DNA from: Hyphomicrobiaceae bacterium
GTDB taxonomy: Bacteria; Pseudomonadota; Alphaproteobacteria; Rhizobiales; Xanthobacteraceae
Assembly: GCA_947472885.1 (NCBI GenBank)
Contig: CANJBX010000002.1
Location: 1-64,000 of the forward strand
Reading direction: 5' to 3'
DNA length: 64,000 nucleotides
Below the pieces are notes generated by a model that was not told the origin of the DNA, made no database searches, and saw nothing but the letters and a program-made list of their open reading frames with translations. Both the position numbers and the translations under genes were made by a program. Of this stretch, positions 1-8,685 are shown piece by piece. Position 1 is the stretch's first letter. Each line of letters starts with the position of its first letter.

Positions 1-66
1 CGGAATCCGCCCTTCAAGATCGACGTATGAAAACAGCGACCCCGATCTCTCATCCATCCCGCGCAT
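1..66 (-). CDS. Transposase, N-terminal 22 codons only (runs off the left edge)
   Basis: On the minus strand an ATG at 66-64 opens a frame that is still open at base 1. The visible residues include ERSGSLFSYVDLE, which resembles the conserved N-terminus of IS5/IS1182-group DDE transposases common in Bradyrhizobium relatives. GGAGG sits 6 bases upstream (minus strand), a good ribosome binding site. Catalytic residues lie outside the window, so intactness is unknown. The family assignment is from memory of this N-terminal signature. Confidence 0.65.
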   Translation of the reverse strand, partial: MRGMDERSGSLFSYVDLEGRIP

Positions 67-146
67 CGCTCACCTCCGTCCTGCGTTAACAAGACGGAAT
101 CACGCTAGCGGGCCCAAGGGAAGACCCTTTTTCAACATCCTGCTAA
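1..146 (-). mobile_element. Edge of an insertion sequence (IS5/IS1182-like), truncated by the window
   Basis: The minus strand from about 146 down to 1 looks like the left end of an insertion sequence. A Phe-rich-looking terminal stretch (minus strand TTAGCAGGATGTTGAAAAAG, 146-127) resembles the terminal inverted repeats of IS1182-type elements. It is followed by a ribosome binding site and a transposase start. Only one end is in the window, so the inverted repeat pair and target duplication cannot be checked. The boundary at 146 is an estimate. Confidence 0.55.
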
Positions 147-245
147 TGGCGCTCTCGGGCAAATGCCCTCGAACTTCATGAAAACATGAAGCTTGAAAAG
201 CCTATAGCCAAAAAGGCAAGAAGTCCCACCAAGAACTGCTGAAAC

Positions 246-323
246 GTAGGGCGGATTAGCGTAGCGTAATCCGCCATTCAAAAATACATGCGGCGGGTTA
301 CGCCTTCGGCTAACCCGCCCTAC
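246..323. repeat. Palindromic intergenic repeat, 'GTAGGGCGGATTA' family, copy 1
   Basis: The unit starts GTAGGGCGG and ends CCGCCCTAC. Inside are two hairpins: GCGGATTA/TAATCCGC and CGGGTTA/TAACCCG. It lies just downstream of the transglutaminase gene. A second copy is at 2038-2120. Bases 147-245, between the IS end and this repeat, hold nothing recognisable. Confidence 0.85.
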
Positions 324-332
324 AAAAACTTC

Positions 333-1145
333 TCAAACCGCCGGCGCTTCCTCGGTCGTCACGCGGAAATCCAGCAGCGTGTTCGGCCCGAACGTCAGCG
401 TCAGCGGCACGTCGGCGGCATCGCGCCCATAGGCAATCAGAATTCTGCCGATGCGCGGATCGTTGTTGCGCGGATCGAACAGGTGCCACTGGCCGCCGAG
501 GAACACTTCCATCCAGGCCGCGAAGTCGCCCGGCGCATGCGGCAGCGGCAGGCCGATGTCGCTGACATAGCCCGTGCAATAGCGCGCCGGAATGTTGAGG
601 CTGCGGCAGAACGCGATGGCGAGATGCGCGTAATCGCGGCAGACGCCGCGCTTTTCCTCGAACGCCTCGAACGCGGTGCGGGTCGGGCGCGAATGCTCGT
701 AGCCGAACTTGATGTGGTCGTGGACGTAATCGCAGATCGCCTTGACGCGCGGCGCGCCCAGCGGCGTCTTGCCAAACAGATTCCAAGCAATCTCGGTGAG
801 GCGATCCGTCTCACAATAGCGGCTGCCGAGCAGGAACTGCAGCGTGTCCGACGGCAGGTTCTGAACCGTGAACTGCTCCGCCTGCTGCACGTACTGGTCC
901 CATAGCCCGTCGTCGCGCACCACCGTTTCCGTGCGCAGCTTGAAGCGGCCGATGGGAGCGACGAAGCGGTTGCACCAGTTGCCGAACACATCGCGATAGC
1001 CGGTGACGAATACCGACGGGGACGTGACGAGGTTATCCGGCCTTTCAAGGTCGGACACGCGCGAGGAGTGAACGTTGAGAATGGTGATGACCGGCGTGAC
1101 CTGCGGAAACGCGTAGGTCATTTCGCAGCCGACCAGAATTCGCAT
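333..1145 (-). CDS. Transglutaminase-like cysteine peptidase family protein
   Basis: A 270-residue protein of the bacterial transglutaminase-like superfamily. The papain-like triad is visible: Cys in RGVCRDYAHLA, His in LPHAPGDFAAW, and Asp in WHLFDPRN. The family includes peptidases and amidases acting on peptide bonds; the substrate here is unknown. No signal peptide is seen, so it is probably cytoplasmic. A longer frame reaches 1217, but its first 24 codons run through a palindromic repeat, so the ATG at 1145 (MRILVGCEM) is preferred. It is transcribed toward the IS edge and has no evident operon partner. Confidence 0.85.
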   Translation of the reverse strand: MRILVGCEMTYAFPQVTPVITILNVHSSRVSDLERPDNLVTSPSVFVTGYRDVFGNWCNRFVAPIGRFKLRTETVVRDDGLWDQYVQQAEQFTVQNLPSDTLQFLLGSRYCETDRLTEIAWNLFGKTPLGAPRVKAICDYVHDHIKFGYEHSRPTRTAFEAFEEKRGVCRDYAHLAIAFCRSLNIPARYCTGYVSDIGLPLPHAPGDFAAWMEVFLGGQWHLFDPRNNDPRIGRILIAYGRDAADVPLTLTFGPNTLLDFRVTTEEAPAV

Positions 1146-1162
1146 CGCCAGCACCTGTCCTG

Positions 1163-1260
1163 GGGCATGATCCCGAAAAGTGGGACCCGGTTTTCGGACC
1201 AGATCATGCCCAACCAAATAGATAAACGACGGGTCTGATCCAACGCAGTTGGATCAGACC
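1163..1260. repeat. Composite palindromic repeat (Rhizobiales GGGCATGATC type)
   Basis: Two adjacent foldbacks. At 1163-1211, GGGCATGATC pairs with GATCATGCCC around CCGAAAA...TTTTCGG. At 1232-1260, GGTCTGATCCAAC pairs perfectly with GTTGGATCAGACC across a 3-base loop. This looks like the dispersed intergenic element frequent in Bradyrhizobium-type genomes. It lies upstream of the transglutaminase gene and would be part of its leader if transcription starts beyond it. Confidence 0.8.
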
Positions 1261-1318
1261 ATGGTGTCGGGTTCTTTCACGCGTCTGCGCGCCGGCCAAC
1301 GCGGCGTGCGCGCCGAAA

Positions 1319-1579
1319 TCACGGAAGCTGGCTGAGGTTGCAGATCGACCGGCTCACTGCAACGTTCGGCATCTCATTTCGTTCAAATGATTTTCCGTTC
1401 GGGCACCAGATCCGCGCCTTTGCATCGGCAGTCGCGCACATGCCCGGGCCGTTGGTGACTTTCCTGTACGGCTCGCCGCAGCCCTCGCCGGCCTTGACGT
1501 TCTTCATTTCGATCATCGGCGAGGCGGAAGCGGCGGTGCACAACGCGAGCAGCAGGATGGACGCTGAAAGGCGCAGCAT
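1319..1579 (-). CDS. Small secreted cysteine-containing protein, function unknown
   Basis: An 86-residue protein starting at ATG 1579 (MLRLSASILLL), with GAGGAG about 6 bases upstream. Residues 1-20 form a Sec-type signal peptide ending near ASAS. The mature part is about 65 residues with four Cys (in GEGCGEP, GMCAT, IWCPNG, SICN), which suggests two disulfides in the periplasm. I recognise no family. An in-frame codon 12 positions upstream lacks a comparable ribosome binding site. Transcription is toward the transglutaminase gene, about 170 bases away, with the composite repeat between. Confidence 0.6.
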   Translation of the reverse strand: MLRLSASILLLALCTAASASPMIEMKNVKAGEGCGEPYRKVTNGPGMCATADAKARIWCPNGKSFERNEMPNVAVSRSICNLSQLP

Positions 1580-1674
1580 GCGGACTCCTCGCTTTGCAAG
1601 GATGACACAAGGCACTCTTTATTGATGCCGTACAATGGATAACTGCGTTGCCGGGCTATGGCGCAGCATTCCGT

Positions 1675-1887
1675 TCAGGAAAAGCGCGGCAAACCTTCTT
1701 TTTTTTGCCGCGCGTCGATGAAGTTTTGAGCAGCCGTGATGGCCGCCCCCTCGCCCAGTGCAATCGGCGATTTCGGCGAGTCCGACAAGGCGCAGTTGGT
1801 GTTGCCGTTTTCGTAGATCTTGCTGACGAACTGGCTGCCGAGTTCGGTCAGCGAGATGATGCAGCCCTGATAATAGCTGGTGCTCAT
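1675..1887 (-). CDS. Small hypothetical protein
   Basis: A 70-residue frame starting MSTSYYQGCIISLTELG. A GTG 26 codons upstream (1965) would extend it. There is no signal peptide or membrane segment, and the C-terminal third is helical and charged (ARQKKEGLPRFS). No family is recognised. It is transcribed in the same direction as the small secreted protein gene downstream. Neither start has a convincing ribosome binding site, so it is a tentative gene. Confidence 0.4.
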   Translation of the reverse strand: MSTSYYQGCIISLTELGSQFVSKIYENGNTNCALSDSPKSPIALGEGAAITAAQNFIDARQKKEGLPRFS

Positions 1888-2037
1888 GGCGCGGCCGCCA
1901 GCACGCTGGCGGTGCGGACCAGATTGGGCGTCGAAAATGGAGGTGCGGGAAATTTCATGTGTCACCCTAGGCCTTATGGGCGGGGGCTACAATTGATGAA
2001 ATGAGGCAAACGGCAGCACAGGGTGAGGTCTTAATCC

Positions 2038-2120
2038 GTAGGGCGGATTAGCCAAAGGCGTAATCCGCCGCCTCATTTTTACGACAAGCTGGCGGATTAC
2101 GCTTCGCTCATCCGCCCTAC
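2038..2120. repeat. Palindromic intergenic repeat, 'GTAGGGCGGATTA' family, copy 2
   Basis: Same architecture as 246-323: outer arms GTAGGGCGG and CCGCCCTAC enclose GCGGATTA/TAATCCGC-type hairpins, and the middle differs. It sits about 24 bases downstream of the serA stop and may act as a transcription end or mRNA stabiliser (inference). Confidence 0.85.
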
Positions 2121-2143
2121 GCCGCCTCAGCTTTAACAGCGTT

Positions 2144-3730
2144 CTAGAACTTCAACGGCCGTGCCGACTGCACCTGCGGGAGCGCCTGCACCTTGGCGAG
2201 CAGCTCCGGCGACATTTCGCCGTCGATCTCGATCAGCGCAATGGCGTTGCCGCCCGGCTGCTCGCGGCCGACATGGAACGTCGCGATGTTGATGCCTGCC
2301 TCGCCCATCGTGCCGGAGAACTTGCCGATGAAGCCCGGCTTGTCGAGGTTGGTGATGTAGACCATCGACGGACCGAATTCCGCGTCCATGCGGATGCCCT
2401 TGATATTGAGGATACGCGGCTTGCCGTCGGCGAACACCGTGCCGGAAATCCAGCGCGTCTGCTGGTCGGTGATGACCGTCACCGTGATGAGGCTTTCGTA
2501 GTCGCCGGCGGCTTCGCGGGTGGCTTCCTCGACGACGATGCCGCGCTCCTTGGCGATCACCGGCGCGGAGACGACATTCACCGTGCCGAGCATCGGGCGC
2601 AGGAAGCCGGCGAGCGCGGCAGACGTCAGCGCCTTGGTCTTCATGTGCGAGACGCCGCCTTCGTAGGCGATCTGCACCTTGCTGATGTTGGAATCCGTGA
2701 GCTGGCCCGCGAACGAGCCGAGCTTCTCGGCGAGCGCGATGAAGGGCTTGAGCTTGGGCGCTTCGTCCGCGGTGATCGACGGGAAGTTGACGGCGTTGGA
2801 AATCGCGCCCTGCAACAGATAGTCCGACATCTGCTCGGCGACCTGCAGCGCGACATTTTCCTGCGCTTCGGTCGTGGCCGCGCCGAGATGCGGCGTGCAG
2901 ACGACGTTCGGATGGTTGAACAGCACGTTCTCGGTCGCCGGTTCATTGACGAACACGTCGAAGGCCGCGCCCGCGACCTGGCCTGAATCGAGCGCAGCGC
3001 GCAGCGCGGCTTCATCAACCAGACCGCCACGCGCGCAGTTGACGATGCGCACGCCCTTCTTCATCGCAGCAATCGCCTTGGCGTCGATGACGTTCTTCGT
3101 CTTGTCGGTGAGCGGCGTGTGCAGCGTGATGAAGTCGGCGCGCCTGAACAGCTCCGCAAGCTCGACCTTCTCGACGCCGAGATCGACGGCGCGCTCAGGA
3201 GAGAGGAACGGATCGTAGGCGATCACCTTCATGCGCAGCCCGATGCCGCGGTCCGCGACGATGGAGCCGATGTTGCCGCAGCCGATCACGCCAAGCGTCT
3301 TGGCAGTGATCTCGACGCCCATGAAGCGGTTTTTCTCCCACTTGCCGGCCTGCGTCGAGGCGTCCGCCGCCGGGATCTGGCGCGCCAGCGACAGCATCAG
3401 CGTGATGGCGTGTTCGGCGGTGGTGATCGAATTGCCGAACGGCGTGTTCATCACAATGATGCCCTTCGCCGTCGCCGCCGGAATATCGACATTGTCGACG
3501 CCGATGCCGGCGCGGCCGATCACCTTCAGCTTCGTGGCCTTCTCGAGAATCTTCGGCGTGACTTTCGTGGCCGAACGGATCGCGAGGCCGTCGTAGTTGC
3601 CGATGATCTCGGCGAGCTTGTCCTTGTCGGCGCCGAGCTTGGGCTGGAAATCGACGTCGATGCCGCGGTCCTTGAAAATCTGCACGGCGGCGGGCGATAG
3701 CGAGTCGGAAATGAGAACCTTGGGGGGCAT
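2144..3730 (-). CDS. serA: D-3-phosphoglycerate dehydrogenase
   Basis: Catalyses the NAD-dependent oxidation of 3-phosphoglycerate, the first step of serine synthesis, in the cytoplasm. The 528 residues match the long (type I) form: substrate-binding lobe, Rossmann domain with GCGNIG (about 150-155), Arg in NCARGG (234), Glu in VNEP (263), His in PHLG (281), an intervening ASB domain, and a C-terminal ACT domain (from about 455) that usually binds serine for feedback control. The start MPPKVLISD at 3730 has AGGATT upstream and fits the family length better than the in-frame codon at 3793. It lies downstream of serC in the same direction. Confidence 0.95.
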   Translation of the reverse strand: MPPKVLISDSLSPAAVQIFKDRGIDVDFQPKLGADKDKLAEIIGNYDGLAIRSATKVTPKILEKATKLKVIGRAGIGVDNVDIPAATAKGIIVMNTPFGNSITTAEHAITLMLSLARQIPAADASTQAGKWEKNRFMGVEITAKTLGVIGCGNIGSIVADRGIGLRMKVIAYDPFLSPERAVDLGVEKVELAELFRRADFITLHTPLTDKTKNVIDAKAIAAMKKGVRIVNCARGGLVDEAALRAALDSGQVAGAAFDVFVNEPATENVLFNHPNVVCTPHLGAATTEAQENVALQVAEQMSDYLLQGAISNAVNFPSITADEAPKLKPFIALAEKLGSFAGQLTDSNISKVQIAYEGGVSHMKTKALTSAALAGFLRPMLGTVNVVSAPVIAKERGIVVEEATREAAGDYESLITVTVITDQQTRWISGTVFADGKPRILNIKGIRMDAEFGPSMVYITNLDKPGFIGKFSGTMGEAGINIATFHVGREQPGGNAIALIEIDGEMSPELLAKVQALPQVQSARPLKF

Positions 3731-3771
3731 GGGAATAATCCTGATCGTCGAAATGAAATGATGTGGGGTGG

Positions 3772-3793
3772 ATGCCCCGCTCGCGCGGGGCAT
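3772..3793. repeat. Intercistronic hairpin between serC and serA
   Basis: ATGCCCCGC pairs with GCGGGGCAT (9 bp, 4-base loop) in the 78-base gap between the serC stop and the serA start. There is no T tract, so it is more likely an mRNA-processing or stabilising hairpin, or a short dispersed repeat, than a terminator. Confidence 0.6.
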
Positions 3794-3808
3794 GACAACA
3801 CTTAGCTC

Positions 3809-4981
3809 TTACGCCGCCTTTGGCAGCGCGGCCTTGGCGGTCTGGAACGCCCAGTCGAGCCAGGCGGTGAGCGCCTCGACGTCGCTTGCCTCAACCGTGG
3901 CGCCGCACCAAATGCGCAGACCGGGCGGCGCATCGCGGTAATGACCGAGGTCGTAACCGGCGCCTTCCTTCTCGACGAGCGAAGCAAGGTTCTTGGCGAA
4001 CGCCGCCTGCGCATCGACCGGCAGCGCCACGATCGCCGGATCGACGACCTTGAGGCACACCGACGTGTTCGAGCGGATCTCGGCCTTTGCCGCAAGAAAA
4101 TCCACCCACGGGGTGCGCGCGGCCCAGTCGGCCAGCACCCTGGTGTTGGCATCGGCACGCGCGATCAGCGCATTGAGACCGCCGATGGATTTTGCCCAGC
4201 TGAGCGCGTCGAGATAATCCTCGACGCACAGCATCGACGGCGTGTTGATCGTCTCGCCCTCGAAGATGCCTTCGTTGATCTTGCCGCCCTTGGTGAGACG
4301 GAAAATCTTTGGCAGCGGCCACGCCGGCTTGTGGCTCTCAAGCCGAGCCACCGCACGCGGCGAAAGAATGAGCATCCCGTGTGCGGCTTCGCCGCCGAGC
4401 GCCTTCTGCCATGAGAAGGTGACAACATCGAGCTTGGCGAAATCGAGCTTCTGCGCGAACGCGGCGGAAGTCGCGTCGCAGATCGTCAGGCCTTCGCGGT
4501 CAGCCGGAATGAAATCGCCATTCGGCACGCGCACGCCCGAGGTCGTGCCGTTCCAGGTGAACACCACGTCGGATTTGAAATCGATCTTGGAAAGATCCGG
4601 CAATTCGCCGTAGCCGCTCTTGAGCGTCGTGACGTCCTTGAGCTTCAATTCCTTGACGACATCCGCGACCCAACCTTCGCCGAAGGATTCCCACGCGACG
4701 GTGGTTACGGCGCGCGCGCCCAGCAGCGACCACAGCGCCATTTCGACGGCGCCGGTATCGGAGGCCGGCACGATGCCGATGCGGTAATCCGCCGGCACCT
4801 GCAGCACGTCGCGCGTCATGTCGATGGCGCGCTTGAGCTTCGCCTTGCCGACCTTCGCGCGATGCGAACGGCCGAGGGCTGAATCTGTGAGGGCTTGTAA
4901 GGACCAGCCGGGGCGCTTGGCGCAGGGGCCGGACGAAAAGTGCGGGGTAACCGGGCGCACGCAGGGCTTCATGTCTGTCAT
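3809..4981 (-). CDS. serC: Phosphoserine aminotransferase
   Basis: A PLP-dependent class V aminotransferase converting 3-phosphohydroxypyruvate and glutamate to phosphoserine, the second step of serine synthesis. About 390 residues, the usual length of the alphaproteobacterial form. The PLP lysine lies in [13 protein letters not shown], and [11 protein letters not shown] near the N-terminus is typical of this SerC group. Three ATGs lie close together (4990, 4981, 4972); GGAAGG is 9 bases before 4981, so that one is chosen. First gene of the serC-serA operon, behind a two-hairpin leader. Confidence 0.93.
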   Translation of the reverse strand: MTDMKPCVRPVTPHFSSGPCAKRPGWSLQALTDSALGRSHRAKVGKAKLKRAIDMTRDVLQVPADYRIGIVPASDTGAVEMALWSLLGARAVTTVAWESFGEGWVADVVKELKLKDVTTLKSGYGELPDLSKIDFKSDVVFTWNGTTSGVRVPNGDFIPADREGLTICDATSAAFAQKLDFAKLDVVTFSWQKALGGEAAHGMLILSPRAVARLESHKPAWPLPKIFRLTKGGKINEGIFEGETINTPSMLCVEDYLDALSWAKSIGGLNALIARADANTRVLADWAARTPWVDFLAAKAEIRSNTSVCLKVVDPAIVALPVDAQAAFAKNLASLVEKEGAGYDLGHYRDAPPGLRIWCGATVEASDVEALTAWLDWAFQTAKAALPKAA

Positions 4982-5010
4982 CGCATCCATCCTTCCAGAT
5001 GGTTGCCCTT

Positions 5011-5075
5011 CGGTGGGGAAGGGTGTCCCACCGCCGGAGATAGGCAAACGGACGCGCTTCGTCAAGCGCGTCCGT
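5011..5075 (-). promoter_or_regulatory. Two-hairpin serC leader RNA (candidate serC motif)
   Basis: Reading the minus strand toward serC: hairpin 1 has a perfect 12-bp stem (ACGGACGCGCTT/AAGCGCGTCCGT, 5075-5048) with a 4-base loop. Hairpin 2 is CGGTGGG/CCCACCG (5033-5011) with a 9-base loop and ends about 21-29 bases before the start codon. A conserved 'serC' cis-regulatory RNA motif upstream of serC in alphaproteobacteria is established (Rfam serC family). Position and two-hairpin layout match; membership was not tested. Confidence 0.65.
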
Positions 5076-5141
5076 TGTTGCTACTCCCCTCGCCCGCGCC
5101 GCTGCAGGCGCTAAGACAATGAGGCTACTGGATTTATCGGA

Positions 5142-5843
5142 CTACTGGATGAGGTAACGCAGACCGAGGCGAAACTCGTTCGCGGTCCAGCTGCCATAGT
5201 TCACATTGCCGCCGTTCGGCACGTTGGTCGTCGTCTCGCCCATGTCAAGATAACGGTAATTCAGGTCGATCAGCAGATTCGACGACAGCGAAATCGTCGT
5301 GCCTGCCATCGCGGCCCAGCTGAAATTCCAGGTGTTATTGGTGACGGTCTGCATCACGCCCGACCGCGTGAGCTCCGCCGGCTTGAGATAGGTGTAGCCC
5401 GCACCGAGACCGACATAGGGCGTGAAGCCCCACCAGGTGCCGAGATCGAGATAGCCGTTCGCCAGTGTGGTGAGGTTCTGCATGCGCTGGATCACTTCCG
5501 GCGCGCCGAGCGACGTCGTGCCGAGGAATTTCGTCTGCCCGCCGTAATCGACGGTGAGGTCGGCGCGCAGCCAGTTCCACTTGGCGCCAAAGCCGCCGCC
5601 GATGGTCGGCGAGTCTTCGATCTTGGTCGATCTGATCGGATTGCCGAACGCAATGCCGCCCGACGCTTCGCTGGAGCGATAGCCGGCATCGACGCGCACG
5701 TACCAGGGCGAGAAGAATTCCTGCACCGGCTTTGGCGCGCGCCACTCCGGCAGATCGAGCGGCGGAAGATCCGCCGCATCCGCGGTCGCGATGAATGCGA
5801 GGCTCGCGGCACAAACAAGGCCCGGCAGCTTGTAACTCTTCAT
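5142..5843 (-). CDS. Outer-membrane beta-barrel protein (Omp25/31-like)
   Basis: 233 residues with a clear signal peptide (residues 1-23, cut at ADA/ADLPP) and a small beta-barrel of alternating aromatic strands (YVRVDAGYR, WNLRADLTVDYGG-like, TPYVGLGAGYTYL, LRYLIQ at the end). This resembles the porin/Opa-like family that Rhizobiales carry in many copies. The role is structural or a small-solute channel in the outer membrane. AAGGA lies about 9 bases before the ATG. Its neighbour at 5894-7022 is a relative with the same middle motif (TPFVGVGLG), so the pair looks like a tandem duplication. Confidence 0.8.
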   Translation of the reverse strand: MKSYKLPGLVCAASLAFIATADAADLPPLDLPEWRAPKPVQEFFSPWYVRVDAGYRSSEASGGIAFGNPIRSTKIEDSPTIGGGFGAKWNWLRADLTVDYGGQTKFLGTTSLGAPEVIQRMQNLTTLANGYLDLGTWWGFTPYVGLGAGYTYLKPAELTRSGVMQTVTNNTWNFSWAAMAGTTISLSSNLLIDLNYRYLDMGETTTNVPNGGNVNYGSWTANEFRLGLRYLIQ

Positions 5844-5893
5844 AACGCTTGTCCTTCCTAACTAAACACAACGCAACGTGTGGCTGTCTGCGA

Positions 5894-7022
5894 CTAGCCC
5901 CGGCGCATCAATGGCGGCGGCTGATAAACCGGCGGCGGCTGATAGACGACCGGCGGTTGCGGCGGCGCCACGTCGCAGCAGTCGAACATCCAGCGGAATC
6001 CGAGCCTGATGTCCTGCGAGGTGATTTCCTTGAACTCCATCGGATTCTTGATGTTGTTCGTTCCCTGATAGGTCGTCAGATCGCCGGTGATGCCATCGCC
6101 GAGACGGACGTAGCGATAGGACAGTTCGAGTTTCAGCGTGCTTGAAACTTCGTATGCGACGCCGGCATGAACCGCCCATGCGACGTTCCACTTGGAAGCA
6201 TCGCGGCCGAAGGCAACGCCGCCGGTCGGCACGTTGACGTCACGGAAGTCGAAGATGTTGGCCTTGGCCGTGCCAAGACCGACGCCGACGAACGGCGTCA
6301 GGCACCACCAGGTGCCGAGATCGGCATACAGGTTCAGGAGGTACAGCCATTCCGACTTCGATGCGTAGTAGTCATCGACGCCCGAACCGCCGCCGTAAGT
6401 GTCGAGCCCGCGGAAATTGGTCTTGCCGCGATATTCACCCGTCACGTCGGCGCGCAGCCACTTGTTGAGTTCATAGCCAACACCGATGCCGAACAGCGCC
6501 GCTGTCGAAACCCTTGTTGACGCTGACAACATTGGCTCCCGGATCGTCGTAAAGGACGTTGTAGAGATGATCGACCTTCTGGTTGGTCATGCCGATATCG
6601 CCGCGCAGATACCAGCCGCTGCAATTGGTGCACGCAACGCCACCCCGGTAGCCTGCCTGATAGCTGCCCTGATAATTCACCTGGTGAACGATCGGCGACG
6701 GCGGCACATAAATTTGCGGCAGTGGCGGTGGCGGCTGATAGGCAACCGGCGGCGGCGCGTACACCGGCGGCGGCTGATAGTATTGCTGCGGCGGTGGTGG
6801 CGGCTGATAGACCGGCTGCGGCGGCTGATACACCGGCTGCTGCTGATAGACGGGCTGCTGCTGGTAGATCGGCTGCGGCGGATAGTATGGCTGTGGCGGC
6901 GGCGGATAGTATTGCGGCGGCGGTGGCGGCTGCATCGGATAGTCTGCGCTCAACGCAACACTATCCATCGCAAGCACTGCAACACCGCTGAGCAAAAACA
7001 GTTTCGCTCGGCCCAACCCCAT
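5894..7022 (-). pseudogene. Pro/Tyr/Gln-rich outer-membrane barrel protein, interrupted by a frameshift
   Basis: The first part (7022 to about 6512) encodes a signal peptide (MGLGRAKLFLLSGVAVLAMD...) and about 90 residues of Pro-Tyr-Gln repeats (YQQQPVYQPP units), then NCSGWYLRGDIGM, the start of the barrel. That frame ends in a stop at 6471. The rest of the barrel (AALFGIGVGYELNKW to LSYRYVRLGDG, with a second Pro-rich tail PPVYQPPPLMRRG) continues one base out of frame, down to 5894. Removing one G of the GGG on the minus strand near 6512 restores one continuous protein of about 375 residues. It may be a real mutation or a base-calling error. Confidence 0.75.
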
Positions 7023-7341
7023 AACTCAACCCATCTGTCTGACCGGCGCAAGAACGCCGGGCACACCACCGAATGGTTGGACGGTCGCAAAAAACCCTTA
7101 AGGGCGGCTTAACCTTACTTCTTAACCGCGAATTTTAAGACCCGTTAGTATTTGCGGCGACACCGGCACTTCTGCGCCTGCGGCGGAGCGGACAATGCTT
7201 GTTAAGACTCTGTTGAGGATCGCAAAGCGCACCTGCGCAAGGTCGCATTTTCGCGCCATGGCGCGCGAATAAGCTGCGCAGGCAACGCACGAGCTGCGAT
7301 GAAATTAAGGAATTGTTTACCGGACGGCCGCTGTCAGGAAA
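7023..7341. other. 319-base intergenic region between glmM and the Pro-rich OMP gene
   Basis: No convincing gene. The part next to 7022 is A/T-rich with several TTAA half-sites (7098-7126) and is the likely promoter region of the outer-membrane gene. The part near 7342 lies downstream of glmM and shows no clear terminator hairpin with a T tract. Confidence 0.6.
7098..7113. promoter_or_regulatory. CtrA-type box TTAA-N7-TTAAC
   Basis: TTAAGGGCGGCTTAAC is an exact match to the alphaproteobacterial CtrA consensus (TTAA, 7 bases, TTAAC). It lies 76 bases upstream of the Pro-rich outer-membrane gene, with further TTAA half-sites at 7122-7126 and 7134-7137. CtrA is the cell-cycle response regulator. 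Binding here is inferred from the motif only. Confidence 0.5.
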
Positions 7342-8685
7342 TTACGCGGCGACCTCGTTGAGTACATCGACGATCCCGTCAACGACGTCCTCGACCAGAA
7401 CCTTGTCGTCGCCTTCCGCCATGACGCGAATCACAGGCTCGGTGCCGGAGGCGCGCACCAGTACCCGGCCGTGGCCGTTCAGCCGCTGCTCGCCGGCGCT
7501 GATCGCCTTGATGACCTTGGAGTCCTCGTGCGGCTTGCCGTTGCGATAGCGCACGTTCTTCATGATCTGCGGCAGCGGATCGTAGCGATGGCAGATTTCC
7601 GAGACCGGGCGGCCGCGCTTCTTCACGACTGCCAGCACCTGCAGTGCCGCGACAAAGCCGTCGCCGGTCGTGGTGTGATCGGACAGGATGATGTGGCCGG
7701 AAGGCTCGCCGCCGATATTGTAGCCATGCTCGCGCATCTGCTCGAGTACATAGCGGTCGCCGACCTGCGTGCGGATGAGTTCGATGCCGATGGAATTGAG
7801 ATAACGCTCGAAGCCGTAGTTCGACATCACGGTGGCGACGATGCCGGGCTTCGACAGCCGGCCGTCTTCCTGCCAGCTTTCCGCGATCACCGCGAGGATC
7901 TGGTCGCCATCGACGACATGGCCGAGTTCATCGACGATCACGACGCGGTCGGCGTCGCCATCGAGCGCAATGCCGATGTCGGCGCGCATCTCGCGCACTT
8001 TGGCGGAAAGCGCGGCGGGCGAAGTCGAGCCGCAATCCTTGTTGATGTTGAAGCCGTCCGGCTCGACGCCGACGGAAAATACTTCCGCGCCGAGTTCCCA
8101 CAGCGCGGCGGGGGCAACGCTGTAAGCCGCGCCGTTGGCGCAATCGACGACGACGCGCAGGCCATCGAGCGAAAGGTTTTTCGGCAGGGTGCGCTTGGCG
8201 AATTCAATGTAACGGTCGTGCACGCCGTCGATGCGCTTGGCGCGGCCGAGATCGGCCGAGGCCGCAAGCCGCTTGGACAGATCGGTGTCGATCAATTCCT
8301 CGATCTGGGCCTGGTCCTCGTCGGTCAGCTTGAAACCGTCGGGCGCAAACAGCTTGATGCCGTTGTCGTCATAGAGATTGTGCGAGGCAGAAATCATCAC
8401 GCCAAGGTCGGCGCGCATCGAGCGCGTCAGCATCGCGACGGCCGGCGTCGGCATCGGGCCAAGCAGCATCACGTCCATGCCGACCGAGGTGAAACCCGCG
8501 ACCAGCGCGGTTTCGATCATGTAGCCCGACAGACGCGTATCCTTGCCGATGACGACGCGATGGCGATGGTCGCCGCGCTGGAACACAAGGCCGGTCGCCT
8601 GACCGACGCGCAGCGCGAGATCCGGCGTGATTACGCCGTTTGCACGACCGCGAATGCCGTCGGTACCAAAATACTTGCGCGCCAT
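7342..8685 (-). CDS. glmM: Phosphoglucosamine mutase
   Basis: Converts glucosamine-6-phosphate to glucosamine-1-phosphate on the route to UDP-GlcNAc for peptidoglycan and LPS, in the cytoplasm. 447 residues, normal for the family. It starts [13 protein letters not shown], has the phosphoserine loop ISASHN (Ser about 101), the metal loop LDGDADR (about 245) and the sugar-binding GEPSGHI. The C-terminal phosphate-binding loop is [12 protein letters not shown]. In many relatives glmM follows ftsH and folP; here it stands alone, with the lut operon upstream in the same direction after a gap of about 140 bases. Confidence 0.96.
   Translation of the reverse strand: MARKYFGTDGIRGRANGVITPDLALRVGQATGLVFQRGDHRHRVVIGKDTRLSGYMIETALVAGFTSVGMDVMLLGPMPTPAVAMLTRSMRADLGVMISASHNLYDDNGIKLFAPDGFKLTDEDQAQIEELIDTDLSKRLAASADLGRAKRIDGVHDRYIEFAKRTLPKNLSLDGLRVVVDCANGAAYSVAPAALWELGAEVFSVGVEPDGFNINKDCGSTSPAALSAKVREMRADIGIALDGDADRVVIVDELGHVVDGDQILAVIAESWQEDGRLSKPGIVATVMSNYGFERYLNSIGIELIRTQVGDRYVLEQMREHGYNIGGEPSGHIILSDHTTTGDGFVAALQVLAVVKKRGRPVSEICHRYDPLPQIMKNVRYRNGKPHEDSKVIKAISAGEQRLNGHGRVLVRASGTEPVIRVMAEGDDKVLVEDVVDGIVDVLNEVAA

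Noticed and set aside
6722-6991. Short tandem GGCGGCTGATA units that might be a CRISPR or satellite array
   Set aside because: They are the reverse complement of the Pro/Tyr/Gln codon repeats of the barrel gene. Spacer-repeat regularity is absent.
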